A stretch of 60,438 bases of DNA, from the NCBI GenBank assembly GCA_002725175.2, contig PBQX02000004.1, positions 1 through 60,438 on the forward strand. The letters are read 5' to 3'. Of the stretch, positions 1 to 8,035 are shown one piece after another. Every line of letters begins with the position of its first letter. Position 1 is the stretch's first letter. The notes beneath the pieces were generated by a model, which was not told the origin of the DNA, did not search any database, and was given only the letters and a program-made list of their open reading frames with translations. Source of the DNA: CACKLF01 sp002725175 (GTDB lineage: Bacteria; Pseudomonadota; Alphaproteobacteria; Rhodobacterales; Rhodobacteraceae). A program made the position numbers and the translations under genes.

Positions 1-1003
1 TTTCACCTAATAGCTCGGTACCGCATGATGAGGTTACAGGAAGAGCATTATCAGTTTCTGTGATAAGATCGATTAGCTGATCTATTTTTGTGTTTTCATG
101 TACGCAATTTTCTTTATTCTTAAATAATTCCTCAGTCTTAGTAGAAACGTTTGGGCGCAAAACCTTGCCAGCACTTAANACACGATACTTNGGNACGTCT
201 TCTGTGAAATCTTTTACATATTGATCTACAGGATTTGCAACGATTTCTTCAGGAGTCCCCACTTGTGATATTTCTCCATCCTTCATAATGGCTATATGGT
301 CTCCCATTTTAATGGCTTCAAGAAAATCATGAGTGATAAAAATCATTGTTTTTTGAACTAGTTTCTGAATACTCAAAAGCTCGTCTTGCATTTCTCTTCT
401 TATCAAGGGGTCAAGGGCAGAGAATGGTTCATCAAATATAAGAATTTCTGGATCTACTGCCAGAGCTCTGGCTAATCCAACTCGTTGCTGCATTCCTCCA
501 GATAATTCTCTAGGNTAATTATTTTCCCAACCTTCTAAACCTACGAGTTTTAGAATTTCCATGGACTTTTCAATGCGGTCCTTCTTCTTATTNCCNCTTA
601 TTTCCANACCGTACCCTATGTTNTCAATTACTTTNCGATGCGGGAATAGGCCAAAATGTTGAAAAACCATACTCATTCTATGGCGTCTTAAATTCCTNAG
701 ATCCATTTTGTTCATATTAACAATATTTATGTTATCTACTTTAACTTCCCCAGCAGTAGGTTCGATTAATCGTGTAAGGCACCTCACAAGAGTGGATTTT
801 CCACTTCCTGAAAGCCCCATAACTACAAATGTTTCCCCTTTTTCAATAGAAAAACTTACATCNTTTACGGCTATAACGTGNCCTGTTTTTTCCTGCACCT
901 CTGCTCTTGACTGTGAGTTGTCTAAACTTGCTAGAATTTTTTGAGGGTTTGGCCCAAAGATTTTCCAGACATTGTTACATACAATTTTTGTGGCTTCANT
1001 CAT
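1..1003 (-). CDS. proV: Glycine betaine/proline-type ABC transporter ATP-binding protein (3' end cut by window)
   Basis: This gene encodes the cytoplasmic ATPase that powers a betaine/choline-type importer. Translation from the ATG at 1003 gives a Walker A motif GLSGSGKST near residues 63-71, a Q-loop VFQHFGLFPH, the signature LSGGMQQR, Walker B EILIFDEP and the switch His in ITHD, all diagnostic of the OpuAA/ProV family. The frame stays open to base 1, so the C-terminus lies outside the window; ProV proteins often end in CBS-type regulatory domains, which cannot be judged here. It is transcribed away from the permease and binding-protein genes that begin at 1103, which is unusual because proV normally leads a proVWX operon. 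Several N bases fall inside the gene without breaking the frame. Confidence 0.93.
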   Translation of the reverse strand, partial: MXEATKIVCNNVWKIFGPNPQKILASLDNSQSRAEVQEKTXHVIAVXDVSFSIEKGETFVVMGLSGSGKSTLVRCLTRLIEPTAGEVKVDNINIVNMNKMDXRNLRRHRMSMVFQHFGLFPHXKVIXNIGYGXEIXXNKKKDRIEKSMEILKLVGLEGWENNXPRELSGGMQQRVGLARALAVDPEILIFDEPFSALDPLIRREMQDELLSIQKLVQKTMIFITHDFLEAIKMGDHIAIMKDGEISQVGTPEEIVANPVDQYVKDFTEDXXKYRXLSAGKVLRPNVSTKTEELFKNKENCVHENTKIDQLIDLITETDNALPVTSSCGTELLGE

Positions 1004-1102
1004 AAGATTAATAATATTGGAAAAATAAATATTTGAAAGTTGTATTTTCCCTAATTTTAATCTTAAACTTACTTTTGTATTAGATTTAAGGTAGTTCAGA
1101 NT

Positions 1103-3226
1103 ATGATTAGCACAGATAATAAGGAAGGAATAAGTGGGACAAGCTTATCCAAAAATATTTATTTGTGGCCACTGATAATTTTAGGTTTCTCTATTTCCTT
1201 GTGGCTTGCCTTAACTAGCGATGATATAACGGTTTTNCCCCAAGCAATAACTGATNCTTTTTCTTTTTCAGTCTGGATAAACGAGGGGGAAGATTGGATG
1301 AAAAAGAATTATCGCTGGATCACTAGACTTATAGCTGGTGTAATTCAGGACTGGTATTGGACCCTTGAAGATTTTCTTATTGAGTCACCCTGGTTACTAA
1401 TAGTTGCTTTTATGGTGCTTCCAGTTTTAGGAGTAGCTGGACTTAGGCTGAGCATTTTCACCTTATGTGCAGTACTGTTTTGGGGCTTAGTTGGTCAGTG
1501 GGAGCCGGCAATGCAAACACTTGCGNTAATGGGGTTATCTGTTTTTATGTCCATAATCTTTGGTGTAATAGTAGGAATTCTTTGCTCACAAAGTGACAGA
1601 ACAGAGGCTTTCGTAAAACCNATCTTGGATACAATGCAAGTTATGCCTGCTTTCGTGTATTTGATACCTGCAATGTTTTTCTTCGGTATAGGCGGTCCGC
1701 CAGCTATTATGGCGACTATGATTTATGCCCTGCCACCTGTCATAAGGTTGACGAATTTAGGAATCCGGCAAGTTCCCCATGAGACTATTGAAACTGCCCG
1801 TTCATTCGGATCTAGTAATTTCCAAATGTTATACAAAATTAGATTCCCCCTAGCTTTGCCAAGTATCATGATGGGAATAAATCAAACTATTATGATGGCT
1901 TTAGGGATGGTAGTTTTAGCAACCTTTATTGGCGCGGAAGGATTAGGCGGTCAGGTATGGGTTGCGATAAGAAAATTAGATGTCGGGTGGGCCTTAGAAG
2001 GGGGAATTTGTATACTCCTAATGGCTATCATGTTTGATCGATTCAGTGGCGCAATGAGCAAAACTGAGCAAAGATTGCTGGGTAGTGAAAAGGTTAAATT
2101 TTATCTTCTGCCTCAAAATTTGGATCGTTACAATCTTGCAGTCCTCATTGAAAAACCAATAGGCCTGATTTGGATTGTCGTAAAATGGTTTTTCCAAAAT
2201 GTAGTTAATTTACTTGCCCTAATACTTGGGAGTACTTTGAAAATAGTTAACTCAAACCTTTCTGAATCGGTACAAACCTTTATTAAGAACAAAAGTTTTC
2301 TAGTTTCATCCCTGATAATTTTTTATCTTATTTATTTTTTTGATATTTATGTTTTAGAGATTGGAGAATTTCCTGATAATTGGACTATTTCNATTAGGGA
2401 ACCTATATCAAATACGGTAGCCTGGTTGACTGTAAATGAAAGCTTTATTGCTTTNACTAAAGGTCTGNGGGCTTTTGTATATTTATATCTTCTAAGCCCT
2501 TTTGATTTTTATTTAACACATATTCCCTGGGCTTTTACCATGGCTGTTTTCATTCTGATTAGTTTTGTTACCGTGGGTTTAAGATTTGCAATTATAACCG
2601 GCTTGCTACTTTTATTTATTGGTGCTTGCGATATCTGGTATGAGTCAATGATTACGCTGTCTTCAGTGCTATTGTCAGTACTAATAAGTTTTGGAATAGG
2701 CATTCCACTTGGAATAATAGCTTCCTATAATAAGACATATGAAAAAATTCAGGAACCAATTCTAGATGCGATGCAAACACTTCCAGCTTTTTGTTATCTT
2801 GTTCCCGTCTTGATGTTTTTTGGGGGTAATGTTGTATCTGCTGTTATAGCTACTGTTATTTATTCTTTGCCTCCCATAATCAGGTTAACGGTTTTGGGAC
2901 TGTCACAGATTTCTGAGTCTTATTCAGAGGTCTCTAAATCTTTTGGCGGAAATACACTGCAGACGCTATTCAAAGTAAAGTTCCCAATGGCAGTACCTAG
3001 CTTAGTTATGGGATTTAATCAAACGGTGATGATGGCTTTTGCTATGCAGGTGGTAACTCCACTAATTGGAGGAAAAGGTTTGGGCAGGGAAGTATATCAA
3101 GCTCTGGCTAAGTCAGATACGGGCAGGGGGTTGGCAGCAGGTATTGCTATTGTTTTATTAGCTATAATTCTGGATAGAATAAGTCTTGCTTGGACAAAGA
3201 AACAACGTGAGGCACTTGGTCTTTAA
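1103..3226 (+). CDS. proW: Tandem double-domain ABC permease of the ProW family
   Basis: A 707-residue inner-membrane permease that should pair with the divergently encoded ProV and the ProX at 3363. It contains two copies of the binding-protein-dependent permease core. The first, around residues 150-320, has the cytoplasmic coupling-loop region ETARSFGSSNFQMLYKIRFP; the second, around 515-690, has the matching EVSKSFGGNTLQTLFKVKFP. The two halves are joined by additional hydrophobic segments. Typical ProW is roughly half this length and dimerises, so here both permease halves sit in one chain. The ATG at 1103 opens the frame directly after the 99-bp divergent promoter region. Betaine, choline or proline-like osmolytes are the likely substrates; the exact ligand is not readable from sequence. 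Confidence 0.92.
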   Translation: MISTDNKEGISGTSLSKNIYLWPLIILGFSISLWLALTSDDITVXPQAITDXFSFSVWINEGEDWMKKNYRWITRLIAGVIQDWYWTLEDFLIESPWLLIVAFMVLPVLGVAGLRLSIFTLCAVLFWGLVGQWEPAMQTLAXMGLSVFMSIIFGVIVGILCSQSDRTEAFVKXILDTMQVMPAFVYLIPAMFFFGIGGPPAIMATMIYALPPVIRLTNLGIRQVPHETIETARSFGSSNFQMLYKIRFPLALPSIMMGINQTIMMALGMVVLATFIGAEGLGGQVWVAIRKLDVGWALEGGICILLMAIMFDRFSGAMSKTEQRLLGSEKVKFYLLPQNLDRYNLAVLIEKPIGLIWIVVKWFFQNVVNLLALILGSTLKIVNSNLSESVQTFIKNKSFLVSSLIIFYLIYFFDIYVLEIGEFPDNWTIXIREPISNTVAWLTVNESFIAXTKGLXAFVYLYLLSPFDFYLTHIPWAFTMAVFILISFVTVGLRFAIITGLLLLFIGACDIWYESMITLSSVLLSVLISFGIGIPLGIIASYNKTYEKIQEPILDAMQTLPAFCYLVPVLMFFGGNVVSAVIATVIYSLPPIIRLTVLGLSQISESYSEVSKSFGGNTLQTLFKVKFPMAVPSLVMGFNQTVMMAFAMQVVTPLIGGKGLGREVYQALAKSDTGRGLAAGIAIVLLAIILDRISLAWTKKQREALGL

Positions 3227-3362
3227 GAATTATTGCTTAAAAAAGAACCAGAAATTGCGTTTGGAAATTTGCATTTGAATATTAAGTTTACAAATAAAAC
3301 TGAAGATGTTTATATCAGCTCACAAAAATAATGAATTATATTTTTTTAAAGGGAGAATTAGA

Positions 3363-4343
3363 ATGAAATTCGGAATAATAAAAGCAGCAGTNGTAGCATT
3401 AATGTCTTTTGCTGTAGTAATTTTTGCTGGTTTCCANGCAAATGCAGCAAAGCGACTCGTTGCGTCAGTTGCNGATTGGACCGGTGGAGAAATCACTTGT
3501 CAGGTTGCTGTAAGCATTCTTGAGCAAGAATTAGATTATAAAATTAAGAGAATAGTATTCCCAAGTGGAACAGCGCTTGATGAAGCAATCGGAACCGGCG
3601 ATATTGATTTCGGTTGTGAGTCATGGCCAAGCTACACAGAAGCAGATACACTGTTCATAAGTGAATTTGGAGGAGACGGTAGTGTTCTTTATCTTGGACC
3701 AACAGGAATTGTTGGCATGTCAGACTATTATGTTCCTAANTATTTTGTAGATGCGAACCCAGATTTTAAAGGATGGGAGGATCTAAATAAGTATAAAGAT
3801 CAATTTTCTTCGATTGAAAGTGGCGATAAAGGGCGTCTTATCGGTTGCCCAGTTCCAGGATGGAATTGCTATGATCAAAAGAGATTAGACATGCTTGGGA
3901 TTGATTTCGTAGCCGATGAACTAGGAACTGAGACCGCTGCAGTTGCAGAGGCNAGTGCAGCTTACAAAAGAGGGGAAGCATTTTTATTGTATTTGTGGGA
4001 GCCTCATTGGTTTTTTGGAGCCTATGAAATGGTAGGNGTAGGTCTGCCTGAAAACAAGTCTTGCGATACATATAATGAAACTGATGGCTATAAGGACTGT
4101 GGCTTAGGTTATTGGCCAGCAACTGGATGGGCTAAGGATATAACTTTTAATAGAGGTAATCCAGCGACTTTTGCTAAGCCAGAGCACGCAGATGCTTTAG
4201 CATTTTTCAAGAAGATGAACTTCTCCAATGCTGACCAGGCAAAAATGCTTGTAGAAGTTGATCAAAATGGTCGAGATATTGTCGAGGTTGTCCAAGAGTG
4301 GAAGGACAACAATGAAGATGTTTGGAGAGCATGGCTTCCTTAA
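3363..4343 (+). CDS. proX: Glycine betaine/choline-type substrate-binding protein
   Basis: Periplasmic ligand-binding protein of the importer. I place the start at the ATG at 3363, because GGGAG lies just upstream and the resulting N-terminus is a clean signal peptide: a Lys start, a hydrophobic core and a cleavage-like ANAA about 30 residues in. A longer frame begins at 3306 but would bury this signal. The mature part fits the OpuAC/ProX fold, with aromatic-rich segments such as ADWTGGEI, GCESWPSY and LWEPHWFFG that in this family supply the Trp/Tyr cage for quaternary ammonium groups. Cysteines in GCPVPGWNC and SCDTYNETDGYKDC could form disulphides. It follows the double permease by 136 bp and is followed by a strong terminator at 4369. 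Confidence 0.9.
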   Translation: MKFGIIKAAXVALMSFAVVIFAGFXANAAKRLVASVXDWTGGEITCQVAVSILEQELDYKIKRIVFPSGTALDEAIGTGDIDFGCESWPSYTEADTLFISEFGGDGSVLYLGPTGIVGMSDYYVPXYFVDANPDFKGWEDLNKYKDQFSSIESGDKGRLIGCPVPGWNCYDQKRLDMLGIDFVADELGTETAAVAEXSAAYKRGEAFLLYLWEPHWFFGAYEMVXVGLPENKSCDTYNETDGYKDCGLGYWPATGWAKDITFNRGNPATFAKPEHADALAFFKKMNFSNADQAKMLVEVDQNGRDIVEVVQEWKDNNEDVWRAWLP

Positions 4344-4368
4344 TCTTTAAGACAATTTAATAGATGAG

Positions 4369-4397
4369 AAAAGGGGTCAAATAGGCCCCTTTTTTTT
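4369..4397 (+). terminator. Rho-independent terminator after proX
   Basis: The 3' end of proX is followed by AAAAGGGG (4369-4376), a 9-nt spacer, then CCCC and a long T run (4386-4397). The GC core pairs and the flanking A/T tracts extend the stem. Because A and T tracts flank both sides, the structure could also act for the convergent transporter gene ending at 4396. Confidence 0.8.
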
Positions 4398-5292
4398 ATT
4401 GCACCTCCTCTTTGCTTTCAAGTAACGCAACAGTTAATCCTGCTATTACTATAAGAATAGCCCCAATCCATTGCCACATCGACATGGGTTCACCAAGAAT
4501 AATATTTGCTGATAAGGCGGCAACAATAAGCTCTGAAAGCATTAAAATTCCTATCAAACCTGGAGATAGGTATTGATTTATACTGAGAAGAATTAAAAAA
4601 GTAGGGAAAAAAACCAATATTGAAACAAGAAAAATGGGTAGTGCTGTTTTTAGTATTACTAGCGTTTCTGGTGCTTCAAATTTAAAAAAGTATATGAATA
4701 TCAATGTTATAAAAGCGCCAAAAAAGTAAATGGGTAACATCACAGGAGCTATATCTATTTTATTGAATCGTCTAACAAAAACTGAACCTAAGCTCCAAAT
4801 GAATCCTGACGCAAAGCCAAAGATATCATAATAGTCAAATCTTAAACTTTTTACATCTAATTCTATGACGAGCACACATCCAAGTAACCCGCATAAAATA
4901 GATGCCCAGCGACCAAATGTNTGTTGCTCGCCCAACAGGAATATTCCAAATAAAGTGGCCCAAGCTGGGGTTAAATAATAAAGAACTGTTGTTTTAGTAA
5001 CCGAACCAAGGGTAAGGCCTGCTAAATAACATGCAAAACCCATCCCTATACAACTGCCTATTATAAAATAGCCTAACCAATTAGATTTATCTTTCCAAAT
5101 GGGCCGGAGAAACAAATAAGCTAGAGGTAGAATGGGGAGGGCAAGAAAAAAGAAGTTTGACCAAAGGCCATTAAGNCCAAGACCTTCAATTATACGAAGA
5201 GGTATCCAAAGGATACCCCAAACTGATGCACTAACAAAAATCATCAACATTGAGCTACGTTTGCTGTATGTCTGTGTCAGAAATGAAAGCAT
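4396..5292 (-). CDS. EamA/DMT-family membrane transporter
   Basis: A 298-residue inner-membrane protein made almost wholly of hydrophobic segments, in the two-repeat layout of the drug/metabolite transporter superfamily: an N-terminal repeat with SVWGILWIPLR and LTLGSVTKTTVLYYLTPAWATLFG, and a C-terminal repeat ending MLSELIVAALSANIILGEPMSMWQW. The LGE-P element before the last helices is typical of EamA proteins. The chain ends in a short charged tail (ESKEEVQ). The ATG at 5292 has no clear downstream rival except a Met about 15 residues in. Substrates in this family (amino acids, nucleosides, purines, drugs) cannot be assigned from sequence. It is convergent with proX and shares the terminator region. 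Confidence 0.85.
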   Translation of the reverse strand: MLSFLTQTYSKRSSMLMIFVSASVWGILWIPLRIIEGLXLNGLWSNFFFLALPILPLAYLFLRPIWKDKSNWLGYFIIGSCIGMGFACYLAGLTLGSVTKTTVLYYLTPAWATLFGIFLLGEQXTFGRWASILCGLLGCVLVIELDVKSLRFDYYDIFGFASGFIWSLGSVFVRRFNKIDIAPVMLPIYFFGAFITLIFIYFFKFEAPETLVILKTALPIFLVSILVFFPTFLILLSINQYLSPGLIGILMLSELIVAALSANIILGEPMSMWQWIGAILIVIAGLTVALLESKEEVQ

Positions 5293-5343
5293 GTATTTAT
5301 TTATATAATNANAGTTGNTTTTTTTAANATATACTGAGAATAA

Positions 5344-5517
5344 TCATANACTAATTTCATTTTCTAACTTTATTTTACCNTTATGGCCNCAGTTTGGGCA
5401 GTNATANTCTNTTTTCTCGATATTNAAATTTTTCTGCATAGCAGCATAGGTCCAGTAAAATTTACATTCGGAGCAGGTAATGTGAAANAGGTATTCAAGG
5501 TGTGCTGTAAAACTCAT
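5344..5517 (-). CDS. Small putative zinc-ribbon protein, 57 residues
   Basis: A short frame starting at the ATG at 5517, read MSFTAHLEY then ITCSEC, and later CPN-x-GH, where the N hides a probable second Cys. Two CxxC-type pairs about 30 residues apart are the signature of a zinc ribbon. A longer version of the frame starts upstream at 5613 inside the 3' end of the MFS gene, but that part encodes no recognisable domain, so I prefer the internal ATG. The gene follows the MFS gene by about 35 bp on the same strand and may be co-transcribed. Many N bases make residue calls uncertain. Function unknown; binding to nucleic acid or protein is possible but not shown. Confidence 0.55.
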   Translation of the reverse strand: MSFTAHLEYXFHITCSECKFYWTYAAMQKNXNIEKXXYXCPNXGHXGKIKLENEISX

Positions 5518-5552
5518 TTTNTCCTCATATTTTTTATATATTTNTTNAAAGA

Positions 5553-6764
5553 CTAAGGGTTTTTTTTNTAACTGGGAAGCAATAATACAATTCCTAATCC
5601 TAACAACCCACATATACCTAATCCCAGAAAAGCNCTGTTGTAACTTCCNGTTATATCAAAAATACGACCTGCAATGATTGGACAAATTGAGCCGCCTAAT
5701 GTTCCNAAGAAAAGTATACTGCCAAAAATAGCCCCATGAGATTTCATTCCAAAATATTCCTTTACTGCTGGAGAAACAACAGTGAAAAAGCTACCGTGAG
5801 AAAATCCATAAAGCAGGGTAGTGAGGAAGAGTAAATCATGAGAGCTAACTTCTCTGAACACAAATAAACTTATTATCAAGGGAATNAAACAAATTAAATA
5901 AGTNCTCTTGGCTCCAAAATTATCNACACTTATACCAACTATTAGCCTGCCAGCTATGCTAGAAAAGCCAATNGCTGANAGTAAGAATGAAGCTTTCTGA
6001 GGACTCATNCCAAGATCGATGCCATGAATTGCAATATGCACTGGAATTGTCATCAATGCGGAAAGAAACAAAAANTGAATTGCACCCAGCTTCCAAAAAG
6101 TAAAAGTTCTTCGGGCCTGCTTGTCTGAAATNCCGCTGCTTTCTTCTTCGGTGGAAGTTAACTTTTTTTCAGGAACTTTCATTAGGTAGGCGGCAGTTAA
6201 AAGAAGAATTCCGCCTAGAAGTCCTAGAATAATAATTGCTTGTTTCCATTCGAAAAAAAATATTAAAACTGCAAGGAAGGGTGGTATACAAACTTGACCC
6301 ATAGCAGTTCCAACTTTGGTTATGCCTGTCATTATACCTAATCTTTTTTCAAATGATTTTGCTACCGATGATAAAGTTACTACATCGTGAGTAGACATTC
6401 CTATGCCAACAAATATGCAAAATATGAGTATAAGGTGAAATGGTTCAGTTATTAGTGCAGTTAAAGAAACTCCGAAACCAAAAAGCAAACCTGTTACACT
6501 TAAAATTAGCCTTGGGCTAAATCGATCACTTAAGTGACCAACCACTAAGACTAGTATTCCCATGCAAATGAATGCAGCTGAATTGGCTGCGGACAAAATC
6601 GCCCTAGGCCATCCAAAATATATTTCAAATTCGTTCATGAGGACGCCATAGGAAAATAGAATTCCTATAACTGTGAATTGAGTTAANCACGAACCTGCTA
6701 GAACCATGTACTTCACGGCTTTATTCCAATTTACTAATTTTATTTCGGAATTCACAATACTCAT
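5553..6764 (-). CDS. Major facilitator superfamily transporter
   Basis: A 403-residue inner-membrane carrier with alternating hydrophobic segments across its length. The conserved MFS loop between helices 2 and 3 is seen as VGHLSDRFSPR, and a weaker second copy in the other half as AGRLIVGIS. Overall it resembles the monocarboxylate/oxalate-formate antiporter branch, in which organic acids are common substrates, but this is a family-level inference. Its ATG at 6764 lies 44 bp inside the end of the upstream sirtuin-like gene, so the two are probably translated from one message. N bases leave a few residues unknown. The zinc-ribbon gene follows. Confidence 0.85.
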   Translation of the reverse strand: MSIVNSEIKLVNWNKAVKYMVLAGSXLTQFTVIGILFSYGVLMNEFEIYFGWPRAILSAANSAAFICMGILVLVVGHLSDRFSPRLILSVTGLLFGFGVSLTALITEPFHLILIFCIFVGIGMSTHDVVTLSSVAKSFEKRLGIMTGITKVGTAMGQVCIPPFLAVLIFFFEWKQAIIILGLLGGILLLTAAYLMKVPEKKLTSTEEESSXISDKQARRTFTFWKLGAIXFLFLSALMTIPVHIAIHGIDLXMSPQKASFLXSXIGFSSIAGRLIVGISXDNFGAKXTYLICXIPLIISLFVFREVSSHDLLFLTTLLYGFSHGSFFTVVSPAVKEYFGMKSHGAIFGSILFXGTLGGSICPIIAGRIFDIXGSYNXAFLGLGICGLLGLGIVLLLPSXKKNP

Positions 6765-7494
6765 TCGACGTCATTTGATGATATGTGACATTATCATAAG
6801 AAATTTTNACAGGATCCGGATCCACTATTTCTATGGGAATAGATCTTAGNATAGCAGTTCTAAGAGCAATAGAGGTAATATTAACGTTGAATGAAGTTCC
6901 AATAAAAATAATCTTATTCGCGATATTCATCCAACTTTCAGCTTCTGAAATNCGATAAATATCAGTGTAATATTCATCAAACAACAGTACAAAAGGTTTC
7001 AATGAAATTCCTATTTTAGGGATCAAAGGACCATTGATGCTTTTTTCGATTTTAAATTTACTAAGCAAAACCTCAATTAACTCTTTACGATCCAGTGTAC
7101 CTTCTTTTTCGATACTGTTCCAATCCGCATCGATTGGTTTCTGAGTTTTCATTTGATCGTCATAGGTAATCAATTTATCTAAACGACCATGAATAGGGAT
7201 ATAATTCTTGTTTCCAGCTTTGCCGTCAAGTCCATCAATATTTTGCGTTATTAAATATTTATCTGCTAACCATTTATGAGTAAAGTTAGGCTTCACGTTT
7301 TTATATTTTGCAAATCGTTTGTAATACCATAGCAAAAACTCATCTGGATTTTCTTCAAATTTTTTTCTGGTCGCCATTTCTTGAGGNGTGTAGTTAATGC
7401 TTCCAATGGTCCAAAANCCGTCATTTCCGCGAAATGTNGGTATGCCACTATCAGCACTAACTCCGGCTCCGGTAATAAAAAGTTCATTTATCAT
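6721..7494 (-). CDS. Sir2-family protein lacking the zinc-binding cysteines
   Basis: A 257-residue protein with the NAD-binding hallmarks of sirtuins: GAGVSADSGI followed by TFRGND near the N-terminus, TQNIDGLD near residues 87-94, the catalytic His in IPIHGRL near 103, GTSFNV near 205 and a late VDPDP segment corresponding to the NAD-ribose region. Known sirtuins deacylate lysine or transfer ADP-ribose using NAD. Here the insert that normally carries two CxxC zinc pairs, between the catalytic His and the FDEYY segment, has no cysteines; the only Cys in the protein is close to the C-terminus. It could be an active zinc-free deacylase, an ADP-ribosyltransferase or an NAD-binding protein. It overlaps the downstream MFS gene by 44 bp. 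Confidence 0.85.
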   Translation of the reverse strand: MINELFITGAGVSADSGIXTFRGNDXFWTIGSINYXPQEMATRKKFEENPDEFLLWYYKRFAKYKNVKPNFTHKWLADKYLITQNIDGLDGKAGNKNYIPIHGRLDKLITYDDQMKTQKPIDADWNSIEKEGTLDRKELIEVLLSKFKIEKSINGPLIPKIGISLKPFVLLFDEYYTDIYXISEAESWMNIANKIIFIGTSFNVNITSIALRTAXLRSIPIEIVDPDPXKISYDNVTYHQMTSNEYCEFRNKISKLE

Positions 7495-7590
7495 TTGACG
7501 CNGTTTAAAATTAAATTACTTTGTTTTTAGCTTGGACAAAAACCAAGTTTATTTAAGAAATAGTTTTTATATAACAGTTAATGGTATGGC

Positions 7591-8031
7591 ATGGATTCAG
7601 ATGAGATAAAACANATTTCTTCCAAGGAGGCTTTTGAGGAAGTAAATAGTAATGCGGGCGCTTTATTAATTGATGTTCGCTCAGAATTAGAATGGAAAAA
7701 AATAGGGATACCTGATTTAGGTGATCTAAATGAGCGCNTAGTTCTTTTAGAATTACAGTCTATGCCTTCAATGGAAATTAATCAAAATTTTCTTGCAGAG
7801 CTGGAAGAAACTTTGAGCAACAGAAATGTAAAGAATGTTATGTTTATGTGCAAGGCTGGTGTTCGCTCACAAGCGGCGGCCGTTAAATCCTTAAGCGTAT
7901 TATTGAATGCTAATAAGAGTATAAAAATTTGCAATGTTTCGGACGGATTTGAAGGAAAAGGATTCTCTATTTTTGGAGGCAAAACTTCAGGATGGAAAAA
8001 CTCTGGGTTACCTTGGAAGTTAATCAATTAA
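7591..8031 (+). CDS. Rhodanese-domain sulfurtransferase
   Basis: A 146-residue single-domain rhodanese, predicted cytoplasmic (no signal peptide). The domain runs from about residue 10 (SSKEAFEEV) through LLIDVRSELEWKKIGIP and ends at the active-site loop CKAGVRS, with the persulfide-forming Cys near residue 87. The Arg at the loop end is the anion-binding residue expected in active rhodaneses. A C-terminal GFEGKGFSIFGGKTSGWKNSGLPW is typical of this small bacterial subgroup. It is divergent from the sirtuin-like gene and converges on the nnr gene with only a few bases between the stops. Physiological sulfur donor and acceptor are unknown. Confidence 0.9.
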   Translation: MDSDEIKXISSKEAFEEVNSNAGALLIDVRSELEWKKIGIPDLGDLNERXVLLELQSMPSMEINQNFLAELEETLSNRNVKNVMFMCKAGVRSQAAAVKSLSVLLNANKSIKICNVSDGFEGKGFSIFGGKTSGWKNSGLPWKLIN

Positions 8032-8035
8032 GAAT

